DNA from: an uncultured Oscillospiraceae bacterium
Lineage (GTDB): Bacteria > Bacillota > Clostridia > Oscillospirales > Acutalibacteraceae
Direction: 5' to 3'
DNA: 23,350 nt
NCBI GenBank assembly: GCA_900544715.1
Contig: UQWL01000027.1
Span: 1 to 23,350, forward strand
This document shows, in pieces, positions 5,782 through 13,934 of the stretch (the stretch's first letter is position 1; the number at the start of each line of letters is the position of its first letter). A program made the translations under genes and the position numbers. The notes beneath the pieces were generated by a model. It was not told the origin of the DNA, did no database searches, and saw only the letters and a program-made list of their open reading frames with translations.

Positions 5782-8223
5782 ATGGCACTGCAATATGCGG
5801 ATTTGATTCAAAAAATGACGCTGGAGGAAAAGGTGAGCTTATGCTCCGGCCATGATTTTTGGCACAGCGAGGGCGTACCACGGGTGGGTATCCCCTCCGT
5901 GATGCTGACAGATGGCCCGCACGGCATCCGTAAGCGCGCTGAGAAAACCAGTGAAAAAGGCCATTCGGTGCTGAAGGGTGCGCCCGCAATCTGCTATCCC
6001 ACGGCCTCGGCCACCGCCTGCTCATGGGATCCGGAGATGATTTATCAGATGGGGCAGGCGTTGGGGGATGAATGCCGCAAGGAGCAGGTTTCCGTGCTGC
6101 TGGGGCCGGGCGTGAATATCAAGCGCTCGCCGCTTTGCGGCCGCAATTTTGAATATTTTTCGGAGGACCCCATTCTGGCGGGCGAGCTGGCGGCGGCCTT
6201 TATCAACGGCGTACAGAGCAAGGGAATCGGCACTTCCATCAAGCACTATGCCGCCAACAATCAGGAGACCCGGCGCATGACGGTGAATGCGGTGGTTGAT
6301 GAGCGCACCCTGCGGGAAATTTACCTCGCGCCGTTTGAAATCGCTGTGAAAAAGGCGCAGCCATGGACGGTGATGTGCGCCTACAACCGCTTAAACGGCG
6401 TTTATTGTGCGGAGAACAAATGGCTGCTGACCGATGTGCTGCGCGGGGATTTTGGCTTCAAGGGCCTTGTGGTAACCGACTGGGGCGCCGAGAACGATCG
6501 TGTGGAGGGCCTTTTGGCCGGCCAGGAGCTGGAAATGCCGTTCTCCGGCGGGGCGAATGACCGTGCGATCGCACAGGCGGTGCGCGACGGCAGGACTTCG
6601 GAGGATTTTCTCGATCAGATGGTTGACCGCCTGATCGACCTCGCCAAGAAGAGCGAAAAGGCGCTCGGCAGCTACATCTACGACCCGGCAGAGCATCACG
6701 CGCTGGCGCGCAAAATTGCCGGGCAGTGCATGGTGCTGCTGAAAAACGACGGCGGGCTCCTGCCGCTGCAAAAAAACAAGCGCGTTGCCGTGATTGGCGA
6801 GATGGCGAAAAAGCCGCGCTACCAGGGGGCGGGCAGCTCCCTGATTAACCCCGTCCAGCTGGACTGTGCCTATGATACCATGATGCAGGAGGGCATCTCC
6901 GTTGAGTATGCGCCCGGCTACTCCACAGACAAGAAGGATAAAACGCCGGACGACGTTTATCTCGCCGAGGCGGTGGCCAAGGCCAAGGGGGCTGACGTGG
7001 CGATCCTGTTCATCGGGCTGACGGATGAATATGAAACAGAAGGCTGCGACCGCAGGCACATGCAGCTTCCGCCCCAGCACAACCGGCTGGTGGAAGCGGT
7101 TGCAAAGGTGAACCCACATGTGATCGTTGTGCTGGCGGGCGGCGCGGCGGTTGAGCTGCCGTGGGCCGACGAGGTGCCGGCCATCCTGCACAGCCACCTC
7201 TGCGGGCAGGCGGGCGGCAGCGCCGTGGTGGATATCCTCTTTGGCGATGTGAACCCTTGCGGAAAGCTCGCGGAAACCTACCCGATGGCGCTTTCCGATG
7301 CACCGAGCGCGAATTATTTCCCGGGCACATCGGTTTCCGTGGAATACCGGGAGGGGATTTATGTGGGCTACCGGTATTATGATAAGGCGGATGTGCCTGT
7401 GCGTTTCCCCTTCGGATACGGCCTGTCTTACACCTCCTTTGCATACAGCGATTTAGCCCTTTCCGCATCCACCATGAAGGATACGGATACGCTCACCGTC
7501 AGCTTCCAGGTGAAGAATACAGGCGGGGTAGACGGCGCGGAAATCGCGCAGGTTTATGTGGCCGATGTGGACAGCACGGTTTACCGCGCGCCCAAGGAGC
7601 TTAAGGCCTTTCAAAAGGTGTTCCTGAAAGCGGGGGAGGAAAAAACGGTTACCCTCACGCTCGACAAACGCGCCTTCGCCTACTACAATACGCAATGCGG
7701 CGATTGGCAGGTGGAGCGCGGCGCATTTCACATTCTTGTGGGCGCCTCCAGCCGTGATATCCGGCTGGAGGGCAGTGTGGAGGTGCAGCCCTCCGCAGAA
7801 GCAGCGTGCCCGGTTGACAGGGCGGCTGCCCCTTCTTATTACAGCGGCGATATCACCCATGTGCCGGATAGCGAGTTTGAAGAGGTGCTTGGCCATGCAA
7901 TTCCTCCCAGCGAGCGGGATCAGAGCCAGCCGCTCACCTACACGAGCACCTTTGAGGATGCAAAGGATGTAAGCAAGTGGGGTGGCCGCATCAACCGCCT
8001 GATGGGAAAATTCATTGATCCGGATTCCATGGCGGGCGGAATCGCCGTTCAGTCGCCGGTGAAGCTCTTCATTGCAGATAGCATGGGCGTATTCAGCCCC
8101 GATATGGCAGATGGCCTTTTGCTGATCCTCAATGAGGATCAATTCGCAAAGGGCATGGGGAAAATCCTCAAGGGCGTGCCCGGAGCGCTCAAGCGGCTGC
8201 CGGGTTTGCTGAAATCGCTTTAA
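5782..8223 (+). CDS. Glycoside hydrolase family 3 beta-glycosidase (beta-glucosidase-like)
   Basis: An 813-residue cytosolic enzyme without a signal peptide that would release terminal beta-linked sugars by a retaining mechanism. The N-terminal GH3 barrel carries LTDGPHGIR (42-50), KHYAANNQE (154-162) and the nucleophile Asp233 in VVTDWG. The second GH3 domain holds the likely acid/base Glu420 in EYETEGCDR (416-424). A fibronectin-III-like domain follows at about 575-665. The last 140 residues, including SYYSGDITHV and a basic Leu/Lys-rich end, match extensions seen in clostridial GH3 proteins. The domain order and length are normal for the family. AGGAGG ends 6 bases before the ATG. The substrate is not determined; beta-glucoside or beta-xyloside/arabinoside activity is possible. 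No transporter or sugar regulator is adjacent, so an imported oligosaccharide cannot be named. A bidirectional terminator follows. Confidence 0.95.
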   Translation: MALQYADLIQKMTLEEKVSLCSGHDFWHSEGVPRVGIPSVMLTDGPHGIRKRAEKTSEKGHSVLKGAPAICYPTASATACSWDPEMIYQMGQALGDECRKEQVSVLLGPGVNIKRSPLCGRNFEYFSEDPILAGELAAAFINGVQSKGIGTSIKHYAANNQETRRMTVNAVVDERTLREIYLAPFEIAVKKAQPWTVMCAYNRLNGVYCAENKWLLTDVLRGDFGFKGLVVTDWGAENDRVEGLLAGQELEMPFSGGANDRAIAQAVRDGRTSEDFLDQMVDRLIDLAKKSEKALGSYIYDPAEHHALARKIAGQCMVLLKNDGGLLPLQKNKRVAVIGEMAKKPRYQGAGSSLINPVQLDCAYDTMMQEGISVEYAPGYSTDKKDKTPDDVYLAEAVAKAKGADVAILFIGLTDEYETEGCDRRHMQLPPQHNRLVEAVAKVNPHVIVVLAGGAAVELPWADEVPAILHSHLCGQAGGSAVVDILFGDVNPCGKLAETYPMALSDAPSANYFPGTSVSVEYREGIYVGYRYYDKADVPVRFPFGYGLSYTSFAYSDLALSASTMKDTDTLTVSFQVKNTGGVDGAEIAQVYVADVDSTVYRAPKELKAFQKVFLKAGEEKTVTLTLDKRAFAYYNTQCGDWQVERGAFHILVGASSRDIRLEGSVEVQPSAEAACPVDRAAAPSYYSGDITHVPDSEFEEVLGHAIPPSERDQSQPLTYTSTFEDAKDVSKWGGRINRLMGKFIDPDSMAGGIAVQSPVKLFIADSMGVFSPDMADGLLLILNEDQFAKGMGKILKGVPGALKRLPGLLKSL

Positions 8224-8244
8224 ACGGGCAAGCTTATGAGGATA

Positions 8245-8271
8245 AAAGCCCCCTGCACCGCAGGGGGCTTT
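8245..8271. terminator. Bidirectional terminator between GH3 and DUF6020 genes
   Basis: AAAGCCCCCTGC, a 3-base loop, then the exact complement gives a 12-bp GC-rich stem (8245-8256 with 8260-8271), flanked by A- and T-rich bases on both sides. It lies between convergent genes, 22 bases after the GH3 stop and 35 bases after the minus-strand stop at 8306. Confidence 0.85.
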
Positions 8272-8305
8272 CTGCATACTGTTTTTTAAAAATGGATTCT
8301 CCTTT

Positions 8306-10159
8306 TTACTCCTGCGCCTGGAATAAATCCGCTTGCAGTAAAAAGGAGAGGGTGAGGGGGAGCGCGAAAAACAGGATCAGAAAATATCGAACCAGTATCA
8401 TCGGCCCCAGAAGAACCGTCATGCTCAGCAGCAGCATAAACAGCGCCGGCAAGAACGCTGCCTTCCGCTTGCGGTGCACGGCGTAAAAGAGGCTGGCAAG
8501 CAATCCCCATAGCTGAAAGCCTACAGAAAACAGCATGGAGATCACTGGGACTTGATAAACGCCGTAATCCTTTGCAATTTTTTCATACAGCTGGTAAAGG
8601 GCGGGGAATTTGCTGTCGAGTGATCCCGGCCTTTCCACGCGAAATTCCATATAGCTGGTTTTGCCAAGGGGATAAACGCTGTCGTCCTCAGCGGTCGCTT
8701 GTCGGTTATAGCCGTCAATCACGCTGTCCGGATACCAGGCGTAGAGTGTGTTCTCCAGAAAGGAATCGAGGTACAGGCCGGGGTTTCGAATCCCCGCTTG
8801 CAGCCAAAGAGAAAGGAAACTTTTTTTGTCCGATACAAAGGCTTCATCGCGAAACGACGATTTAACAGGATCCGCCCAGCGCGGCTGGTAAAGCTGCAAG
8901 CCCTTCTCCGGCAGATATTGAAATAGCGTTTGCCGCTGTGCCTCATCAAAGGCGTCTGGATTGTCCCGGTAAACGCGCGCGAGCTGCTGCATGGGGACGC
9001 AAAGCATCTCCCGGTTTTTCCCCGGCTGGATTTGCAGAAGGGAGAAAAAAGGGCCTGTATAGGCAACGGTGAGCAGCACCGCGGCGGCAAGCACCAGCGA
9101 AATTTTAACGCGGAACCGTTTGAGCAGGAGCAGGACGCACAGAAGAAATGGAACGAGCGCATACACGGCGTTGTTACGGAATGCGTTCATCAAAAATGTT
9201 ACGGTGATCAGGCGGACGATCTTCCACGAAGAGGCGAAGAACTGCCCCGGCTTACGCAGAAGATCGATCAGCAGCGTCAGAAACAGCAGGGTGAACGCGC
9301 TAAACAGCGTATCCTTGGAGGAACACAGCCCAAACATTGGGATCACGGGGAATAAGGCAGCATAAGCAGCGGAAAAAAGCAGTAGTTTGCGGGAAACGCC
9401 CCAGCGTGCCATGCGGGAGAGCGTGTATGTAAAGCAGCCGGTGACGATCAGCATTTGTACAAACGTATATACGGCAATCCCGGCGTTATAGGAGCCGGTC
9501 AGCGCGTGCACCAGTTGAATCGTCCCGCCGAGCAGCAGCGTATGCAGGGGCGGGTGGTGCGCTGTAACGGCGTTTGATGCGATCTGCCTCCACTGGGCGT
9601 TGGCATCGTAGCAGAAAAGGCCGGGAAAAACCGCGAGCCAAACCGGAACCCAGCAGGCGATCAGCAAAAGCCAGAGCAGGAGCCGTTTGTGGCGCAGCCG
9701 CGCGAAGCGCTGCCATAGGGCACTCTGCTGTCCTGGGGCTTTCTCGGGGCGGCTGTTGCGCTGATCCAGCCAGTTCCAGAGGAGCGTCAACAGCGCGCAG
9801 CAAACAAAAGAGAAGGCGATTACAGCACCGTAGAGCCCGCCGTCCTTCCAGTCAATTTTTTCCTGGGCGGATAACTGCGTGCCAAGCACCAGAAAGGCGG
9901 CGTACAGAAGCCCCAGCGGATATGCCGTTTGCCAGACGCGTAAGTTCCGGCGGCGCAGGGTTTTATAAAAGAGCACCCCATACAGGGCAAAAAGAAACAT
10001 GGACAGAATGCTGTTAGAAAAGCGCAGGGAGGAGGCAACGGGGAAAACCTGCGGGGTAAACCAGACGGCGCATGCCGAGAGGAGGATGGTTGCTGAAAAC
10101 AGAAGCGCGCGCGTGAAGGGTGCTTCCAGGTGAATTTCTAATTTGTGAACCCGTTTCAT
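8306..10159 (-). CDS. Polytopic membrane protein, DUF6020-like, possible GT-C glycosyltransferase
   Basis: A 617-residue integral membrane protein with about a dozen hydrophobic segments spread along its length. After the fifth or so segment comes PGLFCYDANAQW (179-190) and then HHPPLHTLLLG (201-211). An acidic residue in the first large extracytoplasmic loop followed by an HxP motif is reminiscent of the PMT/GT-C glycosyltransferase fold and matches my recollection of the DUF6020 family of Firmicutes. A larger hydrophilic region (about 385-530), probably outside, precedes the last four segments. The ATG at 10159 overlaps the stop of the upstream gene in an ATGA arrangement, and AAAGGAG is 10 bases upstream, so the two genes are translationally coupled. 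A role in lipid-linked sugar transfer, perhaps with the GtrA-like protein at 5110, is inference. The transported or transferred group is unknown. Confidence 0.75.
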   Translation of the reverse strand: MKRVHKLEIHLEAPFTRALLFSATILLSACAVWFTPQVFPVASSLRFSNSILSMFLFALYGVLFYKTLRRRNLRVWQTAYPLGLLYAAFLVLGTQLSAQEKIDWKDGGLYGAVIAFSFVCCALLTLLWNWLDQRNSRPEKAPGQQSALWQRFARLRHKRLLLWLLLIACWVPVWLAVFPGLFCYDANAQWRQIASNAVTAHHPPLHTLLLGGTIQLVHALTGSYNAGIAVYTFVQMLIVTGCFTYTLSRMARWGVSRKLLLFSAAYAALFPVIPMFGLCSSKDTLFSAFTLLFLTLLIDLLRKPGQFFASSWKIVRLITVTFLMNAFRNNAVYALVPFLLCVLLLLKRFRVKISLVLAAAVLLTVAYTGPFFSLLQIQPGKNREMLCVPMQQLARVYRDNPDAFDEAQRQTLFQYLPEKGLQLYQPRWADPVKSSFRDEAFVSDKKSFLSLWLQAGIRNPGLYLDSFLENTLYAWYPDSVIDGYNRQATAEDDSVYPLGKTSYMEFRVERPGSLDSKFPALYQLYEKIAKDYGVYQVPVISMLFSVGFQLWGLLASLFYAVHRKRKAAFLPALFMLLLSMTVLLGPMILVRYFLILFFALPLTLSFLLQADLFQAQE

Positions 10160-10584
10160 GGTCGATCCGCTCCTTTGCTTTTGATCATCTCATCCACTCC
10201 TTCCAGCGGATTGGCCGGCTGCGTGGCAAGGTACTGTGCCCACACTGTTTCAAACCAGGTATCCGCCTCTGGAATCGGAAGCGGCTTTTGCAGGCGGCAA
10301 ACGCGGTTCTGCGTGATCAGCCTGTCCCGGCTGTGCGCCGGATTTTCCGGCAATACGCCGCCTGAAGCATCCAGATACAAGGCGCTCCCGTAGCTGCCCA
10401 TCGCCTCTCCCGCCATTTCCATGGCGAGGAGCAGGGCTTCCTGTGCTGTTAAAATATCAATGGTTTCGATCATGGAGGCGAAGGTTCCGTCCGGCGCGAG
10501 CATGTGCGGAAGGTTGCGCAGCACCTCCCTGATTTCCCGCCGGAGTTCCTCCAGCGTGCGATAGAAGAATGTTTGGAATTCCAT
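10156..10584 (-). CDS. Uncharacterised 142-residue protein, resembles a detached flavoprotein C-terminal domain
   Basis: A soluble acidic protein without a signal peptide or membrane segment. GGGAGG lies 9 bases before the ATG and its end overlaps the next gene by 4 bases, so it looks like a real, translated gene. A TATACT -10-like element lies about 50 bases upstream, without a good -35. I do not recognise it with certainty. The pattern LTAQEALLLAM (45-55), GSYGSALYLD (63-72) and PLPIPEADTWFETVW (101-115) recalls the C-terminal segment of large FAD-dependent fumarate-reductase-like oxidoreductases of Clostridia, which have SRGSALY and PxPIPE-x-x-x-FE-x-VW patterns there. If so it is an orphan domain without the flavin- or substrate-binding parts. 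The resemblance is from memory and needs a profile search. Its coupling to the DUF6020 gene suggests a shared task. Confidence 0.65.
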   Translation of the reverse strand: MEFQTFFYRTLEELRREIREVLRNLPHMLAPDGTFASMIETIDILTAQEALLLAMEMAGEAMGSYGSALYLDASGGVLPENPAHSRDRLITQNRVCRLQKPLPIPEADTWFETVWAQYLATQPANPLEGVDEMIKSKGADRP

Positions 10585-10672
10585 TGGCGTTTTCCTCCCG
10601 CTTTTTTCTGAGTAACAGTATAACAGCTTTTTCGCTCTTTGTATCGGTTTTCTTTTGCGCTGAGGGCTGGAA

Positions 10673-10701
10673 TTGACAGTGAAAAACGGGTGTAGTAAGA
10701 T
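10673..10701 (+). promoter_or_regulatory. SigA-type promoter of the lipoprotein-dehydrogenase-isomerase operon
   Basis: A consensus -35 TTGACA (10673-10678), 17-base spacer and -10 TAAGAT (10696-10701) lie about 50 bases before the lipoprotein ATG. It is divergent from the gene pair ending at 10584. Confidence 0.85.
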
Positions 10702-10750
10702 GGAACTATCTCATCATATGCATGAGGGGTTGCAATTTCAAGTGGTAAGA

Positions 10751-11428
10751 ATGAAAAAACGACTTCCAGCATTCCTGTTGGCGGCGATGCTCGTCGCCTC
10801 GTTAGCGGCATGTTCCGGTGGGGAGGAAGAGCCGGCGAAAACGGTGGGCTCCTTGCCGGCGGACGGGCAGACGGAAGAAACGAACCCGTCGCGCGAACAG
10901 GCGACCCTTACGGAGCCATCCATCACACTGGCGGCAGAACCTTCCAACACCTTGGCAACGGGAAAGGTTTCTGCATCGGAAAAGCCCTCCGCCACGGGTG
11001 CAGTTGAAAAAACGGCGGTCAAGCGGGTGGAAAGCACACCGACTGTGCCGAGCGCGCAAAAGACGGCTGCTTTTACTTTTTCGCAAAAATTTCCGTTGGA
11101 AATTGTGTGTTATGGCGCCCGGTTTCAGATTACGGATGCCAAAATTTCAGCTGTAGAAATGAGCGGCGACGGCTGCTCCTTTCAATTTAGCTGTAGCGCC
11201 AAGCGGCTTGAGGATGGGGTGGACGGCGCAAAGAACTGCACCGTGCGGATCAAATGGCTGAATGAAAGCGGAAAACAGGTGAAGGCCACTACCGCAGGCA
11301 TCGGCCTGCTCAAGCCAGGCGAGAGCGGCCACGGAAATACAACGCTCGGCATGAAATCATCAGAAATGCAGGCTTCGCCCAATCATCGCTTTACGGTGGT
11401 TCTGGAGGGCTACGGCACGGCACAATAA
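10751..11428 (+). CDS. Secreted lipoprotein of unknown function
   Basis: A 225-residue protein with a type II signal peptide: MKKR, a hydrophobic core, then the lipobox LAAC with Cys21 as the lipidated residue. Residues 22-105 are a low-complexity Thr/Ser/Glu/Ala/Pro-rich linker, expected to span or sit in the wall. Residues 110-225 form a compact, probably beta-rich domain beginning FPLEIVCYGARFQI, with paired strands and one further cysteine pair possible. I do not recognise the domain. The start is ATG 10751 because an upstream in-frame frame would begin inside the -35 element; the ribosome site is weak (GGTAAG region). It is first of three same-strand genes with 33 and 13 base gaps and no terminator, so it is probably co-transcribed with the dehydrogenase and isomerase. 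Confidence 0.82.
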   Translation: MKKRLPAFLLAAMLVASLAACSGGEEEPAKTVGSLPADGQTEETNPSREQATLTEPSITLAAEPSNTLATGKVSASEKPSATGAVEKTAVKRVESTPTVPSAQKTAAFTFSQKFPLEIVCYGARFQITDAKISAVEMSGDGCSFQFSCSAKRLEDGVDGAKNCTVRIKWLNESGKQVKATTAGIGLLKPGESGHGNTTLGMKSSEMQASPNHRFTVVLEGYGTAQ

Positions 11429-11461
11429 AAAACGGCAGCGTTTGGGAAAGGAAAGAGCGGA

Positions 11462-12460
11462 ATGAAAATTGCCTTGCTATCGGAAGAACCCAAAAATTTG
11501 CAACGGGTTTTTTCAGAGGAGCTGCGGGAAAGGCTCGCATCGCTGGGCGAGCTATATGGCCCGGTGCTCTCAAAAGCCACGTTGGAGGAGCATAAGCGCT
11601 TTACGCGTGAATGCGAAGCGCTTTTTTCCACATGGGGGATGGCACCGCTCTCCGCTCGGGAGATACAAACCTATTTCCCGAACCTGCGCGCCGTGTTTTA
11701 CGCCGCGGGGACGGTTCAGTATTTTGCCCGGCCGTTTTTGGAGCGTGGGGTAGAGGTGTTCAGCGCGTGGCAGGCGAATGCCGTTCCGGTGGCAGAATTC
11801 ACCTTTGCGCAGATTGTGCTTGCGGCCAAGGGCTATTTCCAATCAGCAGGCCGGTGTAAAAGGGGCTATTGGGGCGCGCAGCGCATGGCGCAGAGGCACC
11901 CTGGCAATTACCGCTTGCGGGTCGGCATCGTCGGGGTTGGCAGCATTGGCTCGCTTGTGTGCGAACGGCTGAAAACCATTGACTGCGAAGTGCTGGCCTA
12001 TGACCCGTATTTAAGCGAGGAGCGCGCGCGTTCGCTTGGGGTGCGCCTTGTGAGCCTACCGGAGCTGTTTTCCTCCTGCGACGTGATTTCAAACCACCTG
12101 GCGAATAAGGAGGAGCTGGCGGGGATTTTTACCTATGAGCTGTTTTCCTGGATGAAGCCGAACGCCACGTTTATCAACACCGGCCGGGGCCGGCAGGTGG
12201 TGGAAAAGGATCTTGCCCGCGCGCTGCGTGAGGAGCCGGGCAGGGCTGCGCTGCTCGATGTGCTCACACAAGAGCCGTATGCGCCGTGGAACCCCCTGAT
12301 GCGGCGGAAAAACGCTTTTTTGACCCCGCATATCGCAGGGAGCATGGGGCAGGAGGTTTGGCGCATGGCAGAATATATGATCGAGGAATTTGGCCGCTGG
12401 TCCGCCGGGGAGCAAACGCGCTATGGCGTGACCCTGCAAATGCTGGAAACGATGGCGTAG
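11462..12460 (+). CDS. D-isomer-specific 2-hydroxyacid dehydrogenase family protein
   Basis: A 332-residue NAD(P)-dependent oxidoreductase. The N-terminal substrate domain (1-105) is divergent. The Rossmann domain carries GVGSIG (158-163), followed by AYDPY, where Asp181 suggests preference for NAD over NADP. Catalytic residues of the family are visible: Arg242 in NTGRGR, Glu271 in LTQEP, and His290 in FLTPHIAGS. AGGA-rich sequence lies before ATG 11462. The family includes phosphoglycerate, glyoxylate/hydroxypyruvate and 2-ketogluconate reductases; the substrate here cannot be named. The isomerase gene follows after 13 bases, its ribosome site overlapping this stop codon, which points to a shared sugar-acid pathway. 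Confidence 0.92.
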   Translation: MKIALLSEEPKNLQRVFSEELRERLASLGELYGPVLSKATLEEHKRFTRECEALFSTWGMAPLSAREIQTYFPNLRAVFYAAGTVQYFARPFLERGVEVFSAWQANAVPVAEFTFAQIVLAAKGYFQSAGRCKRGYWGAQRMAQRHPGNYRLRVGIVGVGSIGSLVCERLKTIDCEVLAYDPYLSEERARSLGVRLVSLPELFSSCDVISNHLANKEELAGIFTYELFSWMKPNATFINTGRGRQVVEKDLARALREEPGRAALLDVLTQEPYAPWNPLMRRKNAFLTPHIAGSMGQEVWRMAEYMIEEFGRWSAGEQTRYGVTLQMLETMA

Positions 12461-12473
12461 GAGGCGAAGCATC

Positions 12474-13223
12474 TTGGTTGGTTTAACAAGCGTTACCTTT
12501 CGAAAGCTCACCTGCGAAGAAATCATCCGGCTGGCACAGGAGAGTGGGGCGGAGTGCATCGAATGGGGCGGAGACGTTCATGTGACGGATGAAAAAACCG
12601 CCCGTAAAGTGCGACAGGGCTGCGAGCAGGCCGGGATTCAAACGCGCTCCTACGGCAGCTATTATACAATCGGCAGCGAGCAGCTGGATGTGTTTCGATC
12701 GCTATGCGAGATCACCAAGGCACTCGGCGCGCAGGTGATCCGCGTCTGGTTGGGGGAGCGGGGAAGCAGCGAAACCTCCCCACAAACGCTTGCCGGGCTC
12801 GTGGAGGAAGGACGGCGTCTTTCTGGGATTGCGGCGGAATATGGGATAACGGTTGCCTCAGAATTTCACCGGAATACCTATAATGACACGGCGGAAACCT
12901 GCCTTGCCTACCTCAAGCAGTGCGGCGTGGAAAACTTGAAAACCTATTGGCAGCCGATGTATGCGGGGGAGGATTTTGAAAACCTGCGCGCCGTAGCGGG
13001 GCAAACGGAGGTTGCCCATCTGTTTTGCTGGAATCAGAGCGGGTCGCGCCGCTACCCGCTGAAAAAAGGGGAAAAAGAAATCGGTTCCTTTTTGCGGGAG
13101 CTGCGGGCACAGGGCTTTCAAGGCGACCTTGTGCTGGAGTTTGTCAAAGGCGATTCGATCCTTCGCTACCGCAAGGATATGCTGTGCCTGAAACGACTGT
13201 GGGAAGAGGCTGCCAGACGCTGA
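12474..13223 (+). CDS. Sugar phosphate isomerase/epimerase family TIM-barrel protein
   Basis: A 249-residue AP-endonuclease-2-like TIM barrel (PF01261). Strand ends show likely metal or substrate ligands: ECIEWGGD (27-34), ASEFHRNTYND (128-138) with Glu130 and His132, TYWQP (157-161), AHLFCW (181-186) with His182, and LEFVKGD (221-227) with Glu222. The length is a little below the usual 260-290. The start is TTG 12474; AGGAGG begins within the preceding TAG and is 9 bases upstream. Family members interconvert keto sugars or dehydrate inositol derivatives. Together with the 2-hydroxyacid dehydrogenase it could process a sugar acid or hydroxypyruvate-like compound (inference). No kinase or transporter accompanies it here. 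No clear terminator separates it from the greA promoter. Confidence 0.88.
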   Translation: MVGLTSVTFRKLTCEEIIRLAQESGAECIEWGGDVHVTDEKTARKVRQGCEQAGIQTRSYGSYYTIGSEQLDVFRSLCEITKALGAQVIRVWLGERGSSETSPQTLAGLVEEGRRLSGIAAEYGITVASEFHRNTYNDTAETCLAYLKQCGVENLKTYWQPMYAGEDFENLRAVAGQTEVAHLFCWNQSGSRRYPLKKGEKEIGSFLRELRAQGFQGDLVLEFVKGDSILRYRKDMLCLKRLWEEAARR

Positions 13224-13240
13224 ATCAGCCCGATAATCAC

Positions 13241-13269
13241 TTGACAGCGCCCGCCTGTTTTATTATAAT
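13241..13269 (+). promoter_or_regulatory. Consensus SigA promoter of greA
   Basis: Perfect TTGACA (13241-13246) and TATAAT (13264-13269) with a 17-base spacer, about 80 bases before the greA start. This implies strong constitutive expression. Confidence 0.93.
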
Positions 13270-13287
13270 AACAACATTGCGTTATTT

Positions 13288-13319
13288 TAACAACTCAACT
13301 GTCTAACAACTGCACTGCC
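13288..13319 (+). repeat. Tandem 16-base repeat in the greA leader
   Basis: Two adjacent 16-base units beginning TAACAACT, matching at 13 of 16 positions, lie in the 5' untranslated leader between the transcription start and the ribosome site. The function is unknown. Confidence 0.55.
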
Positions 13320-13347
13320 TCATACGGGGCCTGAAAGGATGGTAAAG

Positions 13348-13845
13348 ATGCCGCAGGAGATTTTATTAACCTATGACGGCCTGCATGAACTACAGGCGGA
13401 GCTGGAAAATTTAAAAACCGTCGGGCGTAAGGAAGTGGCGGAGAAGATCAAGGTGGCGCTTTCCTTTGGCGACCTGTCGGAAAACAGCGAGTATGACGAA
13501 GCCAAAAGCGAGCAGGGCAAGTTGGAAGCTCGCATCGGCGAAATCGAGGCGATGCTCGAAAATGCGAAGGTGCTCGATGAGGATGCACTGGGCACAGAAG
13601 TGATCCATGTGGGCTCCAAACTGAAGCTCAAGGATCTGGAGATGGGCGAAACAGAGGATTACCAGATTGTTGGCTTTGCGCAGGCGGATCCGGATATTGG
13701 CCTGATCTCCGATGAATCCCCGGTTGGTAAGGCACTTTTAGGCCACCGGTTGGGCGACACGGTGGAGGTTGAGGTGCCTGCCGGCGTGATATCGTTTGAG
13801 GTGCTTGAAATTTATCCCAACGATTATAAAGGTCGCTGGTCTTAA
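13348..13845 (+). CDS. greA: Transcription elongation factor GreA
   Basis: A 165-residue GreA: an N-terminal antiparallel coiled coil (about 8-78) whose tip GDLSENSEYDEAK (41-53) carries the acidic residues Asp42 and Glu45 that enter the RNA polymerase secondary channel and stimulate transcript cleavage, followed by the FKBP-like C-terminal domain (about 85-160) ending EVLEIYPND. The length is normal for the family. ATG 13348 is preferred over ATG 13339 because AAAGGA (13334-13339) would overlap the earlier codon and is 8 bases from the later one. It is monocistronic, with a consensus promoter and its own terminator. The stop codon lies inside a short triple repeat, so the last residues (KGRWS) are part of a recent duplication. 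Confidence 0.97.
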   Translation: MPQEILLTYDGLHELQAELENLKTVGRKEVAEKIKVALSFGDLSENSEYDEAKSEQGKLEARIGEIEAMLENAKVLDEDALGTEVIHVGSKLKLKDLEMGETEDYQIVGFAQADPDIGLISDESPVGKALLGHRLGDTVEVEVPAGVISFEVLEIYPNDYKGRWS

Positions 13846-13873
13846 AGGCCGCTGGTCAAAGGCCACTGGCCTT
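13828..13873 (+). repeat. Triple imperfect repeat spanning the greA stop codon
   Basis: Three adjacent units of 14-16 bases beginning AAAGG(T/C)C(G/A)CTGG (13828, 13844, 13858) run from the last greA codons into the 3' untranslated region. The TAA stop is at 13843-13845. This looks like slippage or duplication of the gene end. Confidence 0.75.
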
Positions 13874-13891
13874 AACAAAAAACGTTAGAAT

Positions 13892-13934
13892 GGGTTGCTG
13901 CGAAATGTGTTTCATTTTGCGGCAGCCCTTTTTT
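13892..13934 (+). terminator. Intrinsic terminator of greA
   Basis: A 16-bp stem (13892-13907 with 13913-13928) including G-U pairs, a 5-base loop, then six T residues (13929-13934). Confidence 0.92.

Noticed and set aside
6391..7197. Minus-strand open frame of 268 codons within the GH3 gene
   Set aside because: The plus strand encodes the conserved GH3 domains with catalytic residues; the reverse frame has no recognisable motifs or ribosome site.
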